NCBI GenBank assembly: GCA_026075535.2
Contig: AP026540.1
Coordinates: forward strand, 5,084,001-5,148,000
Source of the DNA: Tricholoma matsutake
Taxonomy: Eukaryota > Basidiomycota > Agaricomycetes > Agaricales > Tricholomataceae
Length of the DNA stretch: 64,000 bases
Direction: 5' to 3'
Shown here: in pieces, positions 49,301-59,452 of the stretch
Layout: each line of letters begins with the position of its first letter
How positions within the stretch are numbered: position 1 is the first letter of the stretch
Notes under the pieces: model-generated
The model's input: only the letters and a program-made list of their open reading frames with translations
The model's database searches: none
What the model was told of the DNA's origin: nothing
Position numbers and translations under genes: made by a program

Positions 49301-51333
49301 CTTCAATGAGGAAAGCTATCAGTGAGATGGTCTGGATTGTCTTCCCGAGACCCTACAATGCAAATGTCAATTAAAACACGACTTGCAGAGGAACAACACT
49401 CGCCATCTCATCTGCTAAGATACCATTAAGCCTATTGTTATACAAACTAACCATCCACTGTAACCCCTTCAGCTGGTATTCCTTCAGTGTACCACCCACG
49501 AGCAAAGTCGGTTGTCTCGTGACTTTCTCAGAGATCCTGTGTGCAACGGCATAATAATCCACCTTTGTCTTGTCCTCATTAGGCTCATCGGTAATCTGAG
49601 CGCCAAATGTTGCCTCGGTCGCGGGACCTTCTTCCTGCTCGAAACCCAGGTCCATCGATGGGCCGCCCTCGTTCTGCTGCGCAACGACAGCCTGAGCAAG
49701 CGAATCGAGATATGCATCGGTCTGTCGGAGCAAATGCGTGATCCTAGTATCCTTCGCGGTGTCGATGAGCTTCATGTACGCCTCCTCATCGTCTGCCTTG
49801 AGTGCTTTCAAACGTTCCTTTGAGATCCTCTCAATTCGTTTCTGCTCCTCCTTCTCCGTATGTGCATGGAAGTTGAGCACCGCGCGCCCAAGCCTGATAA
49901 CTCGGTCTTGTGCGGCGCGGTTTACGCTGATAACCTCCCGACCATGAGTGCAAATCACACCGAGCTGTTCTACATGCTTGTGTTTAGCGCGGCGCTCTCG
50001 ATCGACTCGCTGCTTGCGCTCGAGTTGCTCTGTCATTCGGGCATCGCGAATTGTGGGCTTACGAGCGCGGCGGAAGTCAAGACGGTTGAGAGGAAGCATT
50101 GAGCCGTGGTTAAGGCGCTCTGCAACAAGAGCCCTCATTGAACGCTGTTTGTCGAGAAGACGGAGGGATTTGAGCTCGATGACGGCGCGGAGCTTTCCAT
50201 GAACGGTTGGACTTGGATGGACAAGAGCACTGAAATGATCGATGTTGCTATCATGTTGCTTAAGGGGGTTACTGTTGTCATTCTGCTTCTGCCCATTCAT
50301 TCCACGATCGGGGTCGAAACCGTCATCGAAGGCTCCGTCACCCATCGTCGAGGGTATAGCTTCAAGTTCGCGAATTCGTTGTTGAATCCGAGCTTCTATG
50401 TAACGTTCACGTTCATTGAGGATCTGATTTGCATCGAGGCCTGCTGGCATGATGGTGGGGATGATGAGTCGTTGGAGGCGAGTGGCAAAGAGAGTTGGAT
50501 CCGTCTCTGAGCTACGCTTGAGGTGGGAGAATGGGTGGCGATAGGCATTGTAGGGGTATATTCCGGAGTTTACATCATCTTCTAAGAAAGGGCCTTTAGG
50601 CATGTCAGCGGGATTGAACGACACCGTTGCGGTGTCTTGGTCTTCCGTTTTGACAGACTCCTCAACGAGTGCGGTGGCACTGGCGGAGGGCTCGCCCTTA
50701 GAGACTTTGACAGCAGCATCAACGATTCTAGAAGATATATCAGGGCCCTGCAGAAGATTTTCAAGATCTGGGATTGCGTTGTTGGGTACGCGGATAGCTT
50801 GTTGTACTTGCTCTGGGACAGGAAGACCACGAGTGATGAGCTTGAAGGCATGGATTTGAGCACGTAGGGCGCCTATTTGATCACCTGTAAAGGATACGGG
50901 AGTTTGTGATGTTGGGGGATTAGGTTGGTTTGGAACAGGGCCAGAGGTAATAGAGTTGGGAGAGGAACCATTGGTGAGTGGGATATGACCATTTGTCATT
51001 GGCTGAGGTTGCTGTTGGGTCATATTTGAAGCTTGGCCTTGGGCTCTGCCTTTGAAATGAATTGTGAATAGAATTTGGTATATGGTTGACTAGTTAAGCT
51101 CACTTTGGCCGACAGCGTGAATATACTTGAGCAATTGTTCGAGCTCCGTTGGGGATTTTTGTTCATGAGGGTTCTTGCGCAAAAAGTTGGCGCGCTAAAG
51201 ATACGAATAAGATGAAGAGAACATGAGGCATGGAAAGAAGCGAAGATACCAAGATCAATTGCTGTAAATCCGGTGGAGCAGCCAGTCTGGCATGTTGCTG
51301 TTGAATGCCATTGCCCACGACGGGGAGCGACAT
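46316..51333 (-). CDS. SNF2: SNF2/STH1-type ATPase of a SWI/SNF or RSC chromatin remodeller
   Basis: The start is ATG 51333 (MSLPVVGNG) and the stop is TGA 46316-46318, with at least 12 exons. Domains in order are a QLQ motif ([20 protein letters not shown]), an HSA region rich in Arg and Lys, and the helicase-like ATPase: [110 protein letters not shown] SnAC segment follows, then a basic linker (KRKRGMKS) and a C-terminal bromodomain ([11 protein letters not shown]...[11 protein letters not shown]...[10 protein letters not shown]). Two introns have GC donors: 49403-49353, directly before the P-loop, and 48316-48268, inside TGH-R/VLIFF. One exon is 15 nt (47984-47970, FDSDW). It cannot be decided from sequence alone whether this is the SWI/SNF or the RSC ATPase. 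Confidence 0.94.
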
Positions 51334-51579
51334 TGAATCGAAGAAAGGCAGCGGAGTGAACTGATATGTTTTTTTTCTGAATTGAAATGTTTTTTTCGTT
51401 GTTGAAATCAGTCGCGTCCAGCCGCGCGATCCACTTGTCCGCAAAATCCAAAAATGCCGCAAAAAGAGACAGCAGAATGTCACACTTCTGTCACATTGTC
51501 ACTCATGACTCACAACGTGAGAACAACGCAACAGTCACGTGGTTAATATCCACAAGTCGCGTCTTCCATTCCGACCACC
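51334..51579. promoter_or_regulatory. Divergent promoter, SNF2 / KU80
   Basis: These 246 bp lie between divergent start codons. They contain a perfect AP-1/Gcn4-type site TGACTCA at 51506-51512 and a perfect E-box CACGTG at 51536-51541, 30 bp apart and 38-74 bp from the KU80 ATG. The motifs are exact matches; binding is inference. A T-rich run lies at 51370-51397. Confidence 0.55.
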
Positions 51580-54500
51580 ATGCCAGCTGCTGAACGTGCA
51601 GGTGTACGTGTCTGGAATCCTTGCTTTACTTTCTCTACTTGCTAATAACAATATTACTAGTATACCGTAACAATGTTCCTCATTGACTCCTCCCCGTCAA
51701 TGAGTAAACTTAGAACTGTGGACCTTCCCCCGGATCCAAACGGTGAACGCCGAACAACAGAGATGACCAACCTCCAGTGGGCGTTGCAATTTGTAAAGCT
51801 CAAAATACAAGAAATGGTACACGCTCCGTGTTGTCCTTATACATCAATAACCATCTGCTTAATTCAGATATTCAACGGGCGAAAGACTGACCAGTGTGGC
51901 GTCATCGTCTTCGGGTCTGAAGGTCAGGAGCAAAACACCTACATTCACTCTGTCTGATTTTCATGTTGTGAAGAAACTAACAACATCATCAATGAGAAGA
52001 ACGGCGGTTATGACAACGTCAATGAATACATTCCCATTGGCCAACCAAATGCCGTTACGCTTTCCAAACTTGATGCTCTCGAGCCTTCAGAGGTCTCAGG
52101 TGATCGTACGTACATTAACATTACCTGTTTCAATACATCTTCAAACCTTCTTCCTTCTCCTCCAGCAATCGACGCCTTGATTGTAGGGACTGAAACTCAG
52201 GCAGAATACCTTGCATCCAAGAAGACCTGGACACGCAAAATCGTCATAATCACCGACGGTGAGAGTCCCATTGAAATAGAAGATTGGGAAGCCACAGTCC
52301 ACAAGATGGACGCGTTGGATATAAGCTTGACCGTCGTGTTCGTCCTTCTCCACTCTTGCCCTGAAATTCGCTTATTATCGACTGCAGTGGCGTGGACTTT
52401 GATGACGAAGAACTTCCTTATGTCGAGCCTGAAAAATCAAATATCAAGGTGTTTTTCTTCCTCCCTATTCTAATCTATTCCATTAACTTGCATTCAGCGA
52501 GTAAACGAGAAGTTCTACCACAGGTTGACATCAAGCTTGAAAGCCGGTGTCCTTGGAACATGCGCTCTAGCACTGCGCGAAATCGCACGTCCAGACGTCA
52601 GGCAAACAAAATCAACACTTATGGGCACAGTCTTGCGGTTGGGTGACGTCGACACAAAATCGGACGAGGCTCTCGAGATAATCATAAAAACCAGCAAATG
52701 CACAGCTCTCAGCAGACCCAAAGGCTGGAAGAAATTTGCCATTCGTGAAAGGCTGGACGACGAGGACGAGATGGCAGACTCACAAAGCAAAGGCGATGAA
52801 ACGAAGGCAACATATGCTCAATTAAAAATGAGGACAGAGTATCTTGTTGATAGGAGTGGGAGAAACGAGGAGGACAAGGATGGAGATGTGAAGATGGAGG
52901 ATGACGATGACCTTCTTTTGGATGAAGGAGATGCAAGTGAGAAAGAGAGAAGGGAGAAGGAAAAGGCGGAGCAGCTCGAAAAAGCTGAGAAGGAACAGCT
53001 CGTGAGGGGATTCAAGTATGGCACTACCTATGTCCCATGCCCCGACGGTCAATTCCCTCGGCTACCCACGAAGAAAGGGATTGACATTTGTGGTTTCTTC
53101 CCCGCAAAGAATGTCCGTACAACCTTCATACACAGTGTCCTTTAGCTAATTGTGTCCACCTCAGTTCCGCCGCGAGCTTAGCCTTGGAGAAATTCAGTAC
53201 GTCTGGGCGGATCCATCCTCTGCACAGCAGCAGGTAGCCCTGTCATCCATCGTCCAAGCCATGTACGAGAAGAATGTCATGGCTATCGCTCGGTGGGTGA
53301 CTAAGGATGGGATGGATCCCAAGATGGGTGTCTTGTCCCCAGTCGTGTTTGACGAAGTCGATTGCTTGATCTGGGCTCAGGTCCGTTTCGTCCAAGTTGC
53401 TGGACGTAGTCTGGAATTAGATCTCAACTTTCCAGATGCCATTTGCTGATGACGTGCGTAAGTATACCTTTGCGTCACTTAACAACCTTGTTTCAAAGAA
53501 GGGGGGAACCATCACTGAGCACGCCTACATCCCAACGAAGACCCAACTTCAGTCCATGGATCAATTCGTCGATGCGTTGGACCTCATGGAGGCCGGCGAG
53601 AAAGACGAGGTTGGGTATATGCGCTTTCCTCGTGCTGATTGTTGATGTTCATACCCAATGTTTTCAAATTTAGGAATCGTCATCCATGGTTTGATAACCT
53701 ACAATCCTACAACCCTGCAATCCACAGAGTGAAGCAAGCTTTGTTCCACTGTGCCGTTGTTTCCGACATCTCGACTAATCCTCTACCCCAACCCCACCCG
53801 GAGCTCACCAAGTACTTCGAAACACCAAGAAGAGTTCTCAAGCGTGCCAGGGATGCGATCGAAGAGTGCAAGAGCGCGTTTAAGGTGAAAGAAGGTATTT
53901 TTCTCACTCCCGACCATTCAATACAGCTACATAGTCCTTTTTCTTATTAGTCCCCAAGAAAATCGCAAGGACGCGCAAGGACGGACACGTCCACGCCCAA
54001 GACGACGACTCCCTACTTCTCCTCGACCGCAAAAACCCAGACGAAAGTCTGCGCAACAACCAAATTCAAGTCGCAGAAGCATCCCCCTCTTCTTCCAAAG
54101 CCAAAGCCAAACCACTCACAAACCCCGACGATAGTGAGACTGAGGACGAAGACGAAGAGATGCTTCTCGATACAAAGAAACCAGTCACCCCCGTGCCCTT
54201 CGGTTCAAAGAACGTGCCCTTGCCCACCCCCGCTCGTTCAATCTCACCTGTGATCGATCCAGGCCGTGCTCCTGGTCGCATTATTGGATCTACTTATCCG
54301 CTTGCTGATTTCAAGAAGAACCTCGTCCAAGGTGACGTTGTGACAAAAGCGGTTGAGGACCTTGGTGTCGTCATTACGGAGATTGTAATGCGACCATTTT
54401 CGTCAAGAAGGAGTGAGGAGCTATTGGAATGTATGACAGCGTTGAGGGATACGTCGCTCAAAGTGCGTGGTTTTGTAGGAACCATTATACTCATGCATAT

Positions 54501-54825
54501 ATTGATTTATCTTGCCTGGTCAGGAGGATGAGATCGATGCCTGGAATGCGTAAGCTTTGGCCTACAGGACTCTGTATTGTCTAACTGTTAATCTACTAGC
54601 TTCCTTGAGGACCTACGTGACAAGTGTACGTCACAGCCGGGGAATCTGGAGTTCTGGTCGCAGGTAAAGGACGTTGGCCGCCGCCTCAGCTTGATCAGCA
54701 TGGGGGAGGCTAAGAAATATGGCGGAACCTCAAATATCTCAGATAAACAAGCTGAAGAGGTACGTCTTTGTTTATTTGGCCTTCGCTTTGATCTTACATT
54801 ACTTATATCCTAGTTCCTGGCTTGA
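51580..54825 (+). CDS. KU80: Ku80 (Ku86), DNA double-strand break end-binding subunit
   Basis: The start is ATG 51580, with a 24-nt first exon joined to 51661, where YTVTMFLIDSSPSM begins the vWA-like Ku N-terminal domain. The stop is TGA 54823-54825. Exons then give the vWA fold (IVIITDGESPI), the Ku core beta-barrel (LVRGFKYGTTYVPCPDGQF, KGIDICGFF, LSLGEIQYVWADP), the helical arm (YNPAIHRVKQALFHCAV) and an acidic linker (DSETEDEDEEMLL). The C-terminal 130 residues (STYPLADFKKNLVQGDV to GEAKKYGG) resemble the Ku80 C-terminal domain that binds DNA-PKcs in animals; S. cerevisiae lacks this partner. Ku80 pairs with Ku70 to start non-homologous end joining and protect telomeres (family knowledge). 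The protein is about 800 residues long. Intermediate exon borders were read less carefully than in other genes. Confidence 0.92.
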
Positions 54826-54935
54826 ACGTCATTTATTATTGGGGCTTTTGTTTTACTTTAGTTATTCATGAATCTGTCGCTATTGTTGCATTCTTGTTTA
54901 ACACATACATAACGATGATATCTAATAATCTTTTC

Positions 54936-57056
54936 CTAACTCTTTCCCCACCAGCCTCCCAGCAAACTTGTCAACCCAACACGACTAGGTGCCTGCGGCT
55001 CGGGGGTGGCAGGTCTTAATTCCTCTGCCTTTGCCTTGGCAACAGTTTTCTTCTCCGGCAGAGGCTGGGCTCGTACCGGCGGAACTACGGGTTTCTTGCC
55101 AGCGCGCTCCATCAATCGATCCATATCAAGCTCTACATAATTGAGCGCGATGTTGAAGAACAGAGGTTTCCGGTACATTTTCCCGTCTGCACTGGCGGAA
55201 CCGCCATTGTATGCAAACCAATTCCCCTTGAATTGAAGGTTGTCGGATGTGAGCTTGCTCTCAAGTTTCTTGATATCTGTATCATTGAGCGGGAAGAAGC
55301 ATGGACTCGAAGTGGATATCGGATCTATATCTATCATAGAGATGGTTGATGTAGTTTCGCGGACAGCGATGTTGGCGTGTTGAACAAGAGTAAGTGCCTC
55401 GGCGTATCTTTTCAATGGTGAGTAACAGTGAGCTAAGTAAAGGCATCTGCGAGTAAAGCAGGATAAGTCACTTTGTTTCGGGTTCAAAAAAGTAACAAAC
55501 CTGCGGGCTTTCGTGAACGAAACCCTTGCCTCCACAGCAGACGCAAGATCAGCGTTGTCATCAACGATACTGAGGGTTCGCATCTGATTCAGGCTCTGAA
55601 TGATTGTGTCCAGCAACTTGACCACTGCGGGGTAGAGTCGGCTGTCCAGAGGTTCTTGTTTGTGCTTCGATGTCGAAGCAATTTCCTTGGTACTATGAGA
55701 AGCTTTGGATGTCAAGAGCAGAGCAGAGACAAGCAGAAGATCGCGTTGAATACGTCGTGAGAGCAGCTGATACACGACATAGGCGTGGACGAAATGTATA
55801 TCGCGCCCGTCACTGCCTGGGACAGACGTCGACCCGCTTATCTACATGGGCCATGAGGTGGTGAAGATAAAGAGTAAACCGTGCAACTGACTTGTTGTGC
55901 TTCCACAAGTTTGCGTGCTACCTCCTCAGCATCACTCAGGGCCAGGAGGATAGCATCATAAGCAGCAACCCCTTTCTTCGACCTGCTCTCCTTGTGCGGT
56001 TTATCGCTAGGCGCGATTTTATGCATTTCGAGCCGAGCTTCCGCATCTTGTACCTTGAGCAGCACGTCCACCAACTCAGGATTCCGCACAGGAACAGGTT
56101 TGCCCTCCCAGTTCAACTCCTCGAGCTTCTTCTTGACCTGCCCGCTCTGGCTCTCCGACTTCAACTTCTCAATCAGTGCATCACACCCCTCCACCACGTC
56201 ATTCCGATGCCTCGCCGCAAACTCCATCACAATGCCATCAATATCGTATGACTTCGCCCGTCCCAGCTCATGCGCACAATATCTTATCTCCGGCCCAATT
56301 TCGTCGGCGAACAAGACCGCCAATGCCTGATCCCGACTCGTCGTTGCCCTGGCAGCCAACTCGTCCAACAGACCCCGCGCGACACTCAGCTGGATTAATG
56401 CATCCTCAAAATCATCGCGGTAGCGAAGGAATCGACCGTTCAAGATCAAAGTATATATCGTGACTTCCAGAATATTTCCGGCGGAAAGGCGGGAGGATGC
56501 GTGCAAAGCTTGGCAGTGAGATAGCAGTTGCGTGGACCAGTTGACAGCACGACGGAATCGACCGGTTGCACTGTGCCGCAGAGTGGCTGCTATGTCCGCC
56601 TTGTTCGGTTTTAACGAATCTGCGACGAGGTCTTGGGAGTGCGCCCATGCTCGTTCCGCTTCCAGGAGCAGCAACTGCAGACTGAACGAAGAGTTGTGAG
56701 CGGGTGCTAGGGTAGAAAAGATAGCCTATAACTTACTGTCCGTCCTTGATGACATCTGGATTGAGCGGAGGAAGTTTCTTGAAATCTCGCCCTTTGCCAT
56801 GGGTCATTTTCAAGGAAGACCTCAGACGATGGGTGCGATTAGCACAATGTTTCCTGCTCGACATCGTCAGTCAAAGGCTCATGAAATGATCGTATTATGG
56901 CCACCGATAACGAGTAAAATCATTGTATCGCAAGCCATATGCGTTCCTTTGTTCATTGGCAAGTTGTAACGCTACGTCAACCGAATCTGATCACCTTCTG
57001 TGAGATCGCGTGAGCAATGTCAAAGACATACCTCTGAAAACCACGACGTCTGCCAT
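54936..57056 (-). CDS. SRP68: SRP68 subunit of the signal recognition particle
   Basis: The start is ATG 57056. The first exon is 25 nt (57056-57032), and two more short exons rebuild the RNA-binding N-terminus: LQLANEQRNAYGLRYNDF, then YRKHCANRTHRLRSSLKMTH, then GKGRDFKKLPPL. This Arg/Lys/His-rich block is what holds 7SL RNA in SRP68. The middle is helical and TPR-like (LNGRFLRYRDDFEDALIQLS, LADEIGPEIRYCAHEL). The C-terminal part has FVHAYVVYQLLSRR, KPLFFNIALNYVELDMDRL and the conserved end LTSLLGGWWGKS. SRP68 forms a heterodimer with SRP72 and is part of the translational ER-targeting particle in the cytosol (family knowledge). It is convergent with KU80 (110 bp between stops) and divergent from GET3. 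Confidence 0.93.
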
Positions 57057-57197
57057 GGTTGCTTTCCACGAAGTTCCAGGAGTTAATGGTAGTGTAAAGC
57101 AAATGTCCAGCCCCGGTGATCGATCACGATTGTAATTATAACCTCGGTCTACATAAGTCTACATACATCCCCAACTGCATCTCTCATAATACGCACA
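57057..57197. promoter_or_regulatory. Divergent promoter, SRP68 / GET3
   Basis: Only 141 bp separate the start codons of two ER-targeting genes. The interval holds a palindromic GATCGATC (57118-57125) and an AT-rich TGTAATTATAACC at about 57132-57144 that could serve as a TATA region. Function is inferred from position only. Confidence 0.55.
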
Positions 57198-58622
57198 ATG
57201 GCAACGGATCTCCTACCCCCAACACTGCAGAACGTCATTGACCAAACTTCTCTCAAGTGGATTTTCTGCGGCACGTCTCTATCTCACTTATCCGATGCTG
57301 CGTAGCTTGCTCACCTGGACGCATAACTAGGTGGAAAGGGTGGTGTAGGCAAGTCGAGATACAATATTCCAAGAGCCTTGAATTCTATGTAACTCGTCTT
57401 TGGATTTATAGGGAAAACCACAACCTCATGCTCTCTCGCTATTCAACTCGCGAAAGTCCGCCAGTCGGTGCTCTTGATAGTACGTTGCCCTTTTGGCAGA
57501 CTGACAGGGCCCTAAATTTATACGGTCTGGGACTTTTAGTCCACAGATCCGGCACATAATCTCTCGGATGCATTTGGTCAGAAGTTCTCCAAGGACGCTA
57601 CCAAAGTTAATGGGTTCGATAATTTGTTTGCCATGGAGATTGACCCAACGAGTTCTATCCAAGAGATGGTGGAACAATGTGATTTACCTCACCAGTCGGC
57701 TACATTCTAGACTGACGTACATTTCTGATACCAGCCGACTCCAATGGGATGATGGGCTCGATGATGCAGGACCTTGCGTTTGCCATCCCGGGTGTCGACG
57801 AAGCAATGAGCTTCGCAGAGATTATGAAGTGTGTCTTCTGACACATCACTTTTATTAATTTGATAACGCAAATTGCAGACACGTCAAGTCGATGGAATAC
57901 TCCGTTATTGTGTTTGACACGGCACCAACAGGCCACACCTTGCGCTTTCTCTCCTTCCCCACTGTCCTCGAGAAAGCGCTCGGAAAACTCAGTTCGCTCG
58001 GCTCGCGTTTTGGACCCATGATTAGCCAGGTATGCTGGAATTAATAGTGTTATCCACTCCATATTGACCGCCCCCCGAGATGTCCAGTATGATGGGCGGC
58101 GAAGCCGGCTCGCAGGAAGACATGTTTGCGAAGCTAGATGCGATGCGCGCGGTTATCACGGAGGTTAATACACAGTTCAAGGATCCAGTGAGCAGCATTG
58201 ACAGTGATCCTCGGATGAGGAGCTCATGTTTTATTACAGGAAAAAACCACCTTTGTCTGCGTCTGCATATCTGAATTCTTGTCTCTTTACGAAACCGAAC
58301 GACTTGTTCAAGAATTAACGACATACGAAATAGACACGCATAACATTGTCGTCAACCAACTACTATTCCCCAAGAAATGTACGTCCGAGCACTCTTATTT
58401 ACTCAATAACTAATAAATACCATTTCCATAGCTTCCCACTGCGAGCACTGCAACGTGCGACACAAGATGCAGCAAAAATATCTCACGGAGGCACACGAAC
58501 TTTATGACGAGTTCTTCCATATCATTCAACTACCACTTCTCACAGAAGAAGTAAGGGGACCGGAGAAGCTTAGAGAATTCAGTCAAATGCTCGTAGAACC
58601 TTACGTACCTCCTCAAGACTGA
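57198..58622 (+). CDS. GET3: Get3/ASNA1 ATPase for tail-anchored protein insertion
   Basis: Nine exons (57198-57270, 57331-57348, 57412-57479, 57540-57678, 57735-57828, 57879-58029, 58080-58187, 58240-58378, 58432-58622) give 326 residues. The P-loop GGKGGVGKT spans residues 25-33 and is assembled from three exons; the middle one is 18 nt. Both introns around it start with GC (GCACGT and GCAAGT) and end in AG. Other motifs are [12 protein letters not shown] (switch I), [13 protein letters not shown] (switch II), the Met-rich client-binding helix region ([14 protein letters not shown]) and the zinc-binding pair CEHC that dimerises Get3. Get3 shields tail-anchored proteins in the cytosol and passes them to Get1/Get2 at the ER (family knowledge). 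All junctions restore family sequence and phase. Confidence 0.95.
57331..57348 (+). other. GET3: 18-nt P-loop microexon of GET3 between two GC-AG introns
   Basis: This exon carries GTGGAAAGGGTGGTGTAG, the core of the Walker A motif. The upstream intron 57271-57330 (60 nt) has donor GCACGT. The downstream intron 57349-57411 (63 nt) has donor GCAAGT. No GT donor in either place keeps the motif and the frame. Confidence 0.85.
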
Positions 58623-58719
58623 TCACATAAGTAATCGGATGTGATTGGATAATGGATTAGGCAAACAAAAGACAACAAATTCTGTCAGCTAACCTGGTGT
58701 TCCTTGGATTGAAACTACA

Positions 58720-59452
58720 ATGTCCTGCTCATTTGCTCGGTTTTCGCGGCTTCATCATGCTACGCGCTACTCGTCCATGCCATTTCTTTATCCATGGCTT
58801 GTTGCTACAAATCTTCCTACAAGACTAGCCATGATGTCTGCCATTCGCTCAGGCTCAGACCATCAACCACCACTCGCTGATTCTCCACCAACTGTCATTC
58901 CACCTTCCCCTTCCTTCTTTTCAGATGCAGCAGCTCCACAAATCGTAGCTCGACCACCTCCTGCTCCAAAAGTGGAGAAATCCAGACCCAAAATTCGATC
59001 TTCCAAGGCTGCATTGTCAATCGTATGTCTTCACTTTCAAACCTCCGTCGCCTGCTCAGCTTATCTACACGGCGTTTGTCAGACACCCAAGGCCATACCA
59101 CGACTACGTGCTCTGCTAAACGGTCCCATTCCTCAGCTTATCCGCATAGGTGTGCGGAACAAGGGATGTGCTGGACTCTCGTATAACTTAGAATACGTCG
59201 AGAAACCGGGAAAGTTTGACGAGGTGGTGGAACAAGATGGCATTCGCGTTCTCATAGACAGTAAAGCGCTCTTCTCAATTATTGGAAGTGAGATGGATTG
59301 GACAGAGGATGCTCTTAGGTATGTCCCCTTCCATTCGTGAATTTCTTTCTCTTAAGTCCCGCTTTTTTTATAGCTCTAGATTCTCGTTCAAGAACCCAAA
59401 CATAACGGACGCATGTGGATGCGGGGAGTCGTTCACTGTTGGATCATCATGA
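58720..59452 (+). CDS. ISA1: Isa1/ISCA1 mitochondrial iron-sulfur cluster assembly protein
   Basis: Three exons (58720-59022, 59083-59318, 59374-59452) give 205 residues. The N-terminal 35 residues are rich in Arg, Ser and His without acids (FARFSRLHHATRYSS), a likely mitochondrial presequence. A Pro/Ser-rich linker comes next. The A-type scaffold domain then starts at TPKAIPRLRALL and contains the three cluster-ligand Cys: RNKGCAGLSY, and DACGCGESF near the C-terminus. EMDWTEDALSSRFSFKNPN is the typical segment between them. Isa1 with Isa2 matures mitochondrial [4Fe-4S] proteins (family knowledge). The CGCGESF form favours Isa1 over Isa2. It starts 97 bp after GET3 on the same strand. Confidence 0.93.
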
